A program made the position numbers and the translations under genes. This document shows positions 1 to 5,371 of a stretch of DNA of 8,901 bases, in pieces (the first letter of the stretch is position 1; every line of letters begins with the position of its first letter). Where the stretch lies: positions 1 through 8,901 of the forward strand of contig JAYVEB010000338.1 of assembly GCA_043749095.1 (NCBI GenBank), written 5' to 3'. Under the pieces are notes generated by a model. That model had not been told where the DNA came from and made no database searches. It saw only the letters and a list, made by a program, of their open reading frames with translations. The stretch comes from PBB1 sp043749095. GTDB lineage: Bacteria; Pseudomonadota; Gammaproteobacteria; Burkholderiales; Burkholderiaceae_C.

Positions 1-618
1 GGCGGCGGGCGGGGGGGGCGCGGGCAGCGCATCGTGGCCTTCGTTGGGCAGCGCACTGACGACGCGGCTCATCGCCAGGCGCGACGCATGCGATTCGATG
101 TCGAGCACCACCGGGCGTAGCTCTGCGGCCTCGGCCAGACCCTGCCGGTCCTGCACGCGGTCCTTGCGCGAGGCGGCGATCAGCACCTCCACATCGCCGA
201 CCGAGGTCGGACTGGGCCCGACCACGCAGAAATCGAGGCTGACCTCGTCCAGCGAAAACGGGATGTATTGATTCGCCTCGGATTCGACCTGCAGCTCGAG
301 TTCTTCTTCGCGCAGCCCGGCGGGCAACATTATTTTCTTGGTGATGACCGACGATTGCGGCATCGCCAACACCACATCCTTGGTCTTACTGCCGCTCTTG
401 GCGACCACCCGGCGCACCGCATCAGCCACTTCATCGAATTTCTCGATCTGGCCATCGGTGATCCAGCCTTTCTCGAAACTCTCGGCGGCAAATCGTTCCA
501 GTATGTAAGCACCGGAGTCGTCTTGCCCCAATTCGACAAGCTTGACGCTGGACGAACTGATATCGAGCCCGATCATCGGGGGGTATTTACGGCCTAACAG
601 GGTGTCTAGAAAGCTCAC
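1..618 (-). CDS. pilM: Type IV pilus assembly protein PilM (partial, C-terminus beyond the left edge)
   Basis: This is the N-terminal 206 residues of PilM, an actin-like (FtsA-like) cytoplasmic ATPase-fold protein. It binds the N-terminal tail of PilN and links the inner-membrane PilN/PilO platform to the pilus motors. The reading frame is open from a GTG at 618 to the window edge. Near the start is the actin-type phosphate-binding segment (MIGLDISSSSVKLVEL, residues 15-30), followed by VVLAMPQSSVITKKIMLP (82-99) and the conserved ESEANQYIPFSLDEV (112-126). All are characteristic of PilM. The family is usually about 350 residues, so roughly 150 are missing. The GTG start is preferred over the ATG at 576 because it has a Shine-Dalgarno site and gives the usual short N-terminal lead (SFLDTLLGRKYPP). 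The last visible residues are a proline/alanine run where PilM normally enters subdomain 2A. Divergence from a PBP1A gene is a common proteobacterial arrangement. Confidence 0.93.
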   Translation of the reverse strand, partial: MSFLDTLLGRKYPPMIGLDISSSSVKLVELGQDDSGAYILERFAAESFEKGWITDGQIEKFDEVADAVRRVVAKSGSKTKDVVLAMPQSSVITKKIMLPAGLREEELELQVESEANQYIPFSLDEVSLDFCVVGPSPTSVGDVEVLIAASRKDRVQDRQGLAEAAELRPVVLDIESHASRLAMSRVVSALPNEGHDALPAPPPPAA

Positions 619-626
619 AGACTTGG

Positions 627-632
627 CCCTCC
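627..632 (-). promoter_or_regulatory. Shine-Dalgarno site for pilM
   Basis: On the minus strand this reads GGAGGG and lies 8 nt before the GTG at 618. It supports the GTG as the true start rather than the internal ATG 14 codons later. Confidence 0.6.
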
Positions 633-853
633 GACGCGCCGAAAACAGCGGTGGAATGTTAAGAAGTTACTTGAATGCTAGCAGTAAAGCCTATGTGCAC
701 CCATAGAAAACGGGTCTCAGCAACACGCATCTGTTGTGACTTGCAAACGCTGTCGACGCCTGGTTATCGGTGCTTGTGCACGTCTAATGAGGAGTTTCTT
801 GGAACAAACCGTGTCCGTTCCCGTTTGAAAGGGGGGCACTGACCCCTACTTCC

Positions 854-859
854 TATAAT
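854..859 (+). promoter_or_regulatory. Putative -10 box for mrcA
   Basis: The sequence TATAAT matches the sigma-70 -10 consensus exactly. It predicts transcription starting near position 866 and a leader of about 18 nt before the ATG at 884. The 16-18 bp spacing expected for a -35 element falls on a G run (about 830-837) with no match. The nearest -35-like hexamer, TTGAAA at 825-830, is 23 bp away, which is too far. No extended TGn motif precedes the box, so the promoter may depend on an activator. Confidence 0.45.
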
Positions 860-883
860 CGAATTCAAAATCAACGGAGCTCC

Positions 884-3247
884 ATGAGCGATTCCAAGCG
901 CGACGGCAGCGCCGCTGCGTCGCCCCGCCCCCGATCGAGTTCGTGGGCCCGCAGTCTGGTCAACGCAGTGGCCAGCGTCCTCGGACTGATCACTGCCGGC
1001 ACACTGGCGGTGCTGATGCTGATTGCAGTCGCGCTGGCGGTGGCCTACCCCAACCTGCCCGAGATCGGCGGGCTGGCCGATTACCGGCCGAAGCTGCCAA
1101 TGCGCATCTATTCGGCCGACGGCGTGCTGCTGGGCGAAATCGGTGAAGAGCGGCGCAACTTCGTGCCGGCGGCAAAGATTCCGAAAGTGATGAAGGACGC
1201 CGTGCTGGCAATTGAGGATGCTCGGTTCTACCAGCACAGCGGCGTCGACTACCTGGGCGTGCTGCGCGCCGGACTGGCCAACTTCGGTGAGTCGCGCAGC
1301 CAGGGCGCGTCAACGATCACGATGCAGGTGGCTCGCAACTTCTACCTGTCCACCGAGAAGACCTTCACCCGGAAGCTCTACGAGATCCTGCTCGCGCTGA
1401 AGATCGAGAGCCTGCTCGGCAAGGACCAGATCCTCGAGCTGTACATGAATCAGATCTTCCTCGGCCAGCGCGCCTACGGCTTCGCATCGGCCAGCGAGGT
1501 GTATTTCGGCAAGCCGCTGAGCTCACTGTCGATCGCCGAGGCGGCGATGCTGGCCGGGCTGCCGAAGGCGCCCTCGGCCTATAACCCGATCACCAACCCG
1601 AAGCGCGCGACCATCCGCCAGCTCTACATCATCGACCGGATGCTGGAAAACGGCTTCATCACCGCCGAACAGCACGACGCGGCACGGGCACAGAAACTGG
1701 TCTACCGCGCACCCTCGGAAACCCCTGTGCACGGTGAGTACGCGACGGAAGCGGCCCGGCAACTGATTTACGCGCAATACGGAGAAGACGCCTACACCGT
1801 GGGCCTGAACGTCTATCTAACGATCAACTCGAACGACCAGTCGGTGGCCTATCGTGCGCTGCGGCGCGGCATCCTCGACTATGAGCGGCGTCAGGTCTAC
1901 CGCGGGCCCGAGGCCTACATCGACCTGCCCGCCGATGCGCGCGACGTCGACACGCGCATCGCCGAAGCGCTGGCCGACCACCCGGACAACGACGAGTTGA
2001 AGGCCGGCGTGGTGCTTGAAGTGAACACCAAGAAGCTGGTTGCGGCCCTGCAAAGCGGTGAAGCCGTCACCGTCACCGGCGACGGCCTGAAGCCGGTGAC
2101 GTCGGGCCTGGGCGACAAGGCGAACCCGAAAACACAGATCCGCCGCGGCGCGGTGATCCGGCTGACCAAGGGCCCGACCGGCATCTGGACCGCGACCCAG
2201 CTGCCCGAGGTCGAGGGCGCTTTCGTCGCGCTCGATCCACGCACCGGCGCGATCGCCGCGATGATCGGCGGATTCGATCAGGCCAAGTCCAAGTTCAACC
2301 ACGTGACGCAGGCGTGGCGGCAGCCGGGGTCCAGCTTCAAGCCCTTCATCTACTCGGCGGCGCTCGAAAAAGGCTTCTCCCCCGCGACCGTCATCAACGA
2401 CGCGCCGCTGTTCTTCGATGCCGACAGCACTGGCAGCCAGCCGTGGGAGCCAAAGAACTACGACGGCACTTTCGAGGGCCCGATGTCGATGCGGCGCGCC
2501 CTGGCCAAGTCGAAGAACATGGTGTCGATCCGCATCCTGCAGGCCATCGGCGCGCCCTATGCACAGGACTGGGTGACTCGCTTCGGCTTCGAGGCCGACA
2601 AGCACCCGGCCTACCTGACGATGGCGCTCGGCGCAGGCTCCGTCACGCCGATGCAGATGGCCAGTGCTTACGGTGTGTTCGCCACCGGCGGCTACCGGGT
2701 CAATCCGTACCTGATCAGCAAGGTCACCGACTCCAGGGGCCACCTGGTGCATCAGGTCAAACCACCGGTGCTCGACGAGTCGATGCGCGTGCTCAACGCA
2801 CGCAACGCCTTCATGATGAACAGCCTGCTGCAGGAAGTCACCCGCTCGGGCACTGCGGCGCGGGCGCAGGCCATGCTCAAGCGCACCGACGTGTACGGCA
2901 AGACCGGTACCACCAACGATTCACACGACGCCTGGTTCTGCGGCTACCAGCATGAGCTGGTAGCAGTGGTGTGGATGGGCTACGACAACCCGCGCAAACT
3001 CGGTGACCGCGAAACCGGCGGCGGCCTGTCGCTGCCGATCTGGATCGACTACATGAGCGTCGCGCTGAAGGGCCGCCCGGACAGCGAGCCGCTGCCGCCC
3101 GAAGGCGTCGTCAACATCGGCGGCGAGTGGTACTACGAGGAATATGTGCAGGGCGGCGGCGTCAGCAGCCTGGGCCTCGACGACAGCACACCGAAACCGC
3201 CCGACCCGGAAGAGCGCAAAGGCATCCTCGACCTGTTCTCGCGCTGA
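884..3247 (+). CDS. mrcA: Penicillin-binding protein 1A (bifunctional transglycosylase/transpeptidase)
   Basis: This class A PBP polymerises lipid II into glycan strands and cross-links the stem peptides in the periplasm, anchored in the inner membrane. The 787-residue protein has a short basic cytoplasmic tail and one membrane segment (about 30-55). The GT51 transglycosylase domain (about 75-250) has the catalytic-glutamate motif EDARFYQHSG at 111-120 and GASTITMQVARNFYL at 141-155. An OB-like insert (about 315-440) typical of PBP1A follows. The transpeptidase has all three motifs: SSFK at 483-486 (nucleophile Ser483), SKN at 543-545 and KTG at 673-675. The length is normal for betaproteobacterial PBP1A and no catalytic residue is missing. 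The ATG at 884 follows CGGAG at 875-879 with a short 4-nt gap. Genes of this family next to pilM are also called ponA or mrcA. PBP1B is less likely because of the OB insert and the context. Confidence 0.96.
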   Translation: MSDSKRDGSAAASPRPRSSSWARSLVNAVASVLGLITAGTLAVLMLIAVALAVAYPNLPEIGGLADYRPKLPMRIYSADGVLLGEIGEERRNFVPAAKIPKVMKDAVLAIEDARFYQHSGVDYLGVLRAGLANFGESRSQGASTITMQVARNFYLSTEKTFTRKLYEILLALKIESLLGKDQILELYMNQIFLGQRAYGFASASEVYFGKPLSSLSIAEAAMLAGLPKAPSAYNPITNPKRATIRQLYIIDRMLENGFITAEQHDAARAQKLVYRAPSETPVHGEYATEAARQLIYAQYGEDAYTVGLNVYLTINSNDQSVAYRALRRGILDYERRQVYRGPEAYIDLPADARDVDTRIAEALADHPDNDELKAGVVLEVNTKKLVAALQSGEAVTVTGDGLKPVTSGLGDKANPKTQIRRGAVIRLTKGPTGIWTATQLPEVEGAFVALDPRTGAIAAMIGGFDQAKSKFNHVTQAWRQPGSSFKPFIYSAALEKGFSPATVINDAPLFFDADSTGSQPWEPKNYDGTFEGPMSMRRALAKSKNMVSIRILQAIGAPYAQDWVTRFGFEADKHPAYLTMALGAGSVTPMQMASAYGVFATGGYRVNPYLISKVTDSRGHLVHQVKPPVLDESMRVLNARNAFMMNSLLQEVTRSGTAARAQAMLKRTDVYGKTGTTNDSHDAWFCGYQHELVAVVWMGYDNPRKLGDRETGGGLSLPIWIDYMSVALKGRPDSEPLPPEGVVNIGGEWYYEEYVQGGGVSSLGLDDSTPKPPDPEERKGILDLFSR

Positions 3248-3254
3248 CGTCAGC
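3243..3254. repeat. 12-bp perfect palindrome over the mrcA stop codon
   Basis: GCTGACGTCAGC is its own reverse complement and contains the TGA stop of mrcA (3245-3247). It lies in the 26-bp gap between convergent mrcA and cyaY. It has no loop and no T tract, so it is not a standard terminator. In GC-rich DNA a 12-bp palindrome may be chance. No other terminator is visible between these two genes. Confidence 0.4.
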
Positions 3255-3273
3255 TAACGCCGCACCCACCCGC

Positions 3274-3633
3274 TCAGTCTGCGCTGAACGCCAGTGCCTT
3301 GCCGCCCTGTTCGCTGGCGCAATCCGACAGCACCGCATGGAAAGCGCCACCGTTGCGCGTGTCGCGCCAGCGACCTTCGATGTGCTTGAAATGAAAGCCC
3401 CCGCTGCGCGCGGCCAGCCACAGCTCCTGCAAGGGCGGCTGGGTGTTGACGACGATCTTGCTGCCATCGGGGAAGCTCAACTCCAGCATGCCGCCAGTGC
3501 GGTTCGCATCGATGTCGATCACGTCGTCTTGCAGCCAGCGGTCCACGGTCGCCTCGATCCCGGCCAGCACGCCGCCGGCCTCCTCGCGGAACTCGGCGTC
3601 GGACAGGGGCGTGTGCGGGGCAGCGGCAGGCAT
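3274..3633 (-). CDS. cyaY: CyaY, bacterial frataxin (iron-sulfur cluster assembly regulator)
   Basis: This 119-residue protein is the bacterial frataxin, a cytoplasmic iron-binding regulator of the IscS/IscU cluster machinery. Visible family features are a first helix rich in acidic residues (SDAEFREEAGGVLAGIEATVDRW, about 11-33), the strand segment GGMLELSFPDGSKIVVN (47-63), and the signature NTQPPLQELWLA at 63-74. A basic/aromatic stretch, GGFHFKHIEGRW, lies at 78-89, followed by a C-terminal helix. The family is usually 105-110 residues; the surplus is an N-terminal extension (MPAAAPHTPL). No strong Shine-Dalgarno site precedes the ATG at 3633, so the exact start is less certain than the identity. 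It converges on mrcA and is divergent from lptM with only 19 bp between start codons. The cyaY/lptM neighbourhood is conserved across proteobacteria, including E. coli (cyaY, yifL/lptM, dapF). Confidence 0.93.
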   Translation of the reverse strand: MPAAAPHTPLSDAEFREEAGGVLAGIEATVDRWLQDDVIDIDANRTGGMLELSFPDGSKIVVNTQPPLQELWLAARSGGFHFKHIEGRWRDTRNGGAFHAVLSDCASEQGGKALAFSAD

Positions 3634-3639
3634 GGTCAG

Positions 3640-3645
3640 TAGAAT
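3640..3645 (+). promoter_or_regulatory. Possible -10 box for lptM-lysA
   Basis: TAGAAT matches the sigma-70 -10 consensus at five of six positions and lies between the start codons of cyaY and lptM. No clear -35 is seen 16-18 bp upstream, which is inside cyaY. If used, transcription would begin around 3651-3653. That would leave the ATG at 3653 almost leaderless and would favour the ATG at 3692, which has AAGGGG at 3682-3687. The evidence is a single hexamer. Confidence 0.25.
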
Positions 3646-3652
3646 TCGCTTA

Positions 3653-3910
3653 ATGTCGGAACAATCAGAAAGTTTAGTCCCAAGGGGTTACATGCCCTTC
3701 GCGATGGCCGCGTTGATCACCATGGGTTTGTTGTTGACGGCTTGCGGGCAAAAAGGCCCGCTGACGCTGAACCCCAAGGCGAAGGCGCCGCCCACCGCAC
3801 CGACCCCGGCAGCCACTCCCCGTCCGAACGCCACGCCAGGCTCGATGTCCGCGATCCCCCCAGACCCGGCGGCCTCGACAGCGCGGCCGTGGGGCAGCCC
3901 TGCGCGATGA
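3653..3910 (+). CDS. lptM: LptM-family lipoprotein (LPS translocon assembly factor, formerly YifL)
   Basis: This 85-residue lipoprotein is predicted to be lipidated at Cys31 of the lipobox L-T-A-C (28-31), after a hydrophobic segment (about 14-30). Directly after the cysteine comes GQKGPLTLNP, the LptM signature. In E. coli LptM binds the LptD/LptE translocon in the outer membrane and helps LptD fold and form the correct disulfides; the same role here is inferred. The remainder (about 41-85) is a Pro/Ala/Thr-rich, probably disordered tail. Three in-frame ATGs compete. The one at 3653 is chosen because it includes Arg11 ahead of the hydrophobic stretch, as a signal peptide usually needs. The one at 3692 has the better Shine-Dalgarno (AAGGGG at 3682-3687) but gives an uncharged N-terminus. 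The one at 3632 overlaps the cyaY start codon. It lies directly ahead of lysA, the usual order where lysA is linked to lptM. Confidence 0.85.
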   Translation: MSEQSESLVPRGYMPFAMAALITMGLLLTACGQKGPLTLNPKAKAPPTAPTPAATPRPNATPGSMSAIPPDPAASTARPWGSPAR

Positions 3911-3917
3911 CGCAGTG

Positions 3918-5207
3918 ATGAACGCCGTGAAGAACCTCCCCGGCTCGCCCCACCTCGCCTATCGCGGCGACGTGTTGATGCTCGAAGACTGCAGCGTCGC
4001 CGACCTCGCCGCACGCTTCGGCACGCCGCTGTATGCCTATTCGCAAAGCGCGATGCTCGCTGCACTGTCGGCCTACCAGCGCGCGCTCGAGGGCCGCGAT
4101 CACCTGATCTGCTATGCCGTGAAGGCAAATTCAAACCTGGCCGTGCTGCAGACCTTTGCGCGCGCCGGCTGTGGCTTCGACATCGTGTCGGCCGGTGAGT
4201 TGGCCCGCGTGCTGGCCGCTGGGGCAACGCCGTCGAAGATCGTTTTTTCCGGCGTCGGCAAGACCCGCGCCGAGATGCAGCAGGCGCTGGATGTCGGCGT
4301 GATGTGCTTCAACATCGAAAGCGAAGCCGAGCTGGAAGCGCTGTCAGCGGTGGCCACGCAGGCCGGCCGAAGCGCGCGGATCAGCCTGCGCGTCAACCCC
4401 GACGTCGATCCGAAGACGCACCCGTACATCTCGACCGGGCTGAAGGGCAACAAGTTCGGCATCGCCCACCAGCGTGCCGTCGCGGTGTATGCCCGCGCGG
4501 CCGCGCTGCCGGGCATCGAGATCGTCGGCATCGACTGCCACATCGGCTCGCAGATCACCGAGATCAGCCCTTACCTCGACGCGCTCGACCGCATGCTCGA
4601 CCTGGTCGAGGCGATCGAAGCGACCGGCGTCAAGCTGCACCACCTCGACCTCGGCGGCGGCCTCGGCATCACCTACACCGACGAGCAACCGCCGTCGGCC
4701 GCAGAGCTGATCGGCGCGCTGCTGCAACGCATCGATGCGCGCGGGCACGGGCACCGCAAGCTGATGTTCGAGCCGGGTCGCTCGCTGGTCGGCAACGCCG
4801 GCGTGCTGGTCACCGAGGTGCTGTACCTGAAGCCGTCGGACGACGCCGACGGCAAGCACTTTTGCATCGTCGACGCCGCGATGAACGACATGGCGCGCCC
4901 GGCAATGTACGAGGCCTGGATGGGCATCGTGCCCTGCCACTTGCGCGACGGAGCGCCGGTGACGTATGACGTGGTCGGCCCGGTCTGCGAGTCGGGCGAC
5001 TGGCTGGGGCGCGACCGCGCGCTGGCGGTGCAGGCTGGCGACCACCTCGCGCTGCTGTCTGCCGGCGCTTACGGCATGAGCATGGCCAGCAACTACAACA
5101 CCCGTGGCCGCGCCGCGGAGGTGATGGTGTCGGGTGGTGACGCCTGGTTGATTCGCGATCGGGAAACGCCGGCCGAGTTGTTTCGCGGCGAGCACTTGCT
5201 GCCGTAG
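3918..5207 (+). CDS. lysA: Diaminopimelate decarboxylase
   Basis: LysA removes CO2 from meso-diaminopimelate to make L-lysine, the last step of the pathway, in the cytoplasm with pyridoxal phosphate. The 429-residue protein is full length for this fold-type III (alanine-racemase-like) family. Key sites, counted from the ATG at 3918: the PLP lysine in YAVKAN (Lys69), HIGSQ (208-212), the glycine-rich phosphate-binding loop GGGLGITY (246-253), EPGRSLVGNAG (285-295), the catalytic cysteine in VCESGD (Cys357), which completes the partner subunit's active site, and AYGMSMASNYN (384-394) with the cofactor-contacting tyrosine. A GTG at 3915 directly before the ATG is an equally possible start. No good Shine-Dalgarno site is visible. 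The start is 7 bp after the lptM stop, so translation is probably coupled. No lysR-type regulator is adjacent, and dapF, a partner in some proteobacteria, is not in the window. Confidence 0.96.
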   Translation: MNAVKNLPGSPHLAYRGDVLMLEDCSVADLAARFGTPLYAYSQSAMLAALSAYQRALEGRDHLICYAVKANSNLAVLQTFARAGCGFDIVSAGELARVLAAGATPSKIVFSGVGKTRAEMQQALDVGVMCFNIESEAELEALSAVATQAGRSARISLRVNPDVDPKTHPYISTGLKGNKFGIAHQRAVAVYARAAALPGIEIVGIDCHIGSQITEISPYLDALDRMLDLVEAIEATGVKLHHLDLGGGLGITYTDEQPPSAAELIGALLQRIDARGHGHRKLMFEPGRSLVGNAGVLVTEVLYLKPSDDADGKHFCIVDAAMNDMARPAMYEAWMGIVPCHLRDGAPVTYDVVGPVCESGDWLGRDRALAVQAGDHLALLSAGAYGMSMASNYNTRGRAAEVMVSGGDAWLIRDRETPAELFRGEHLLP

Positions 5208-5371
5208 TACCAAGGCGCCGAGGTAGGCGCGTCTGAAGGTCGGCTATCGGGCATCAGCCCCAACGGTTCTTCCCGACCCTGAGCGGCGATGAATCAATCG
5301 GATGGCTGGCCGAAAAGCAGTCACACGGGGCTTGCGCGGTCCAGCCGCGCTGCAGCCTGATGAGCCACTGC
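5208..5371. other. Convergent intergenic region lysA / chemoreceptor with GC-rich hairpins
   Basis: This 164-bp gap should hold terminators for both genes. Several inverted repeats are visible: GCGCC/GGCGC (5215-5219 and 5226-5230); a nested structure with outer stem GGTCGG/CCGACC (5238-5243 and 5273-5278) and inner hairpin GGGC/GCCC (5249-5252 and 5257-5260); GCGCGG/CCGCGC (5334-5339 and 5345-5350); and TGAGC/GCTCA (5361-5365 and 5370-5374), which covers the chemoreceptor stop codon. None is followed by a T tract on either strand, so a classical intrinsic terminator cannot be claimed. No gene is seen here. Confidence 0.5.
5334..5350. terminator. Candidate bidirectional terminator hairpin
   Basis: A perfect 6-bp stem (GCGCGG/CCGCGC) with a 5-nt loop lies between two convergent genes, 21 bp from the chemoreceptor stop. 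It is the strongest simple hairpin in the gap. A T tract is lacking on both strands, so the call rests on position and stem strength only. Confidence 0.25.

Larger units (their letters stand above)
619..883. other. Divergent intergenic region between pilM and mrcA
   Basis: These 265 bp lie between two genes transcribed away from each other, and both promoters should be here. The region is visibly less GC-rich than the genes around it. A perfect TATAAT serves the plus-strand gene. On the minus strand I found no convincing -35/-10 pair for pilM. A weak inverted repeat (AGGGG at 830-834, CCCCT at 843-847) sits just upstream of the TATAAT box. A 13-codon ATG frame at 787-828 has no Shine-Dalgarno site and is not called. 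No RNA gene was recognised. Confidence 0.7.

Noticed and set aside
44..597. Two plus-strand frames opposite pilM.
   Set aside because: The minus strand reads clean PilM sequence over the whole stretch.
787..828. A 13-codon ATG frame upstream of mrcA, considered as a leader peptide.
   Set aside because: It lies upstream of the predicted transcription start, has no Shine-Dalgarno site and shows no attenuator-like codons.
1817..2752. A 311-codon open frame on the minus strand inside mrcA.
   Set aside because: It lies antisense to the conserved PBP1A transpeptidase region; long antisense frames are common in GC-rich genes. The translation is Arg/Gly/Val-rich with no recognisable domain.
3127..3642. 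A plus-strand frame spanning the end of mrcA and all of cyaY.
   Set aside because: It is out of frame with mrcA and antisense to clearly recognisable cyaY.
4344..5213. A 289-codon minus-strand frame over lysA.
   Set aside because: Antisense shadow of a fully conserved lysA; composition (Val/Arg/Ala/Asp repeats) is typical of such shadows.
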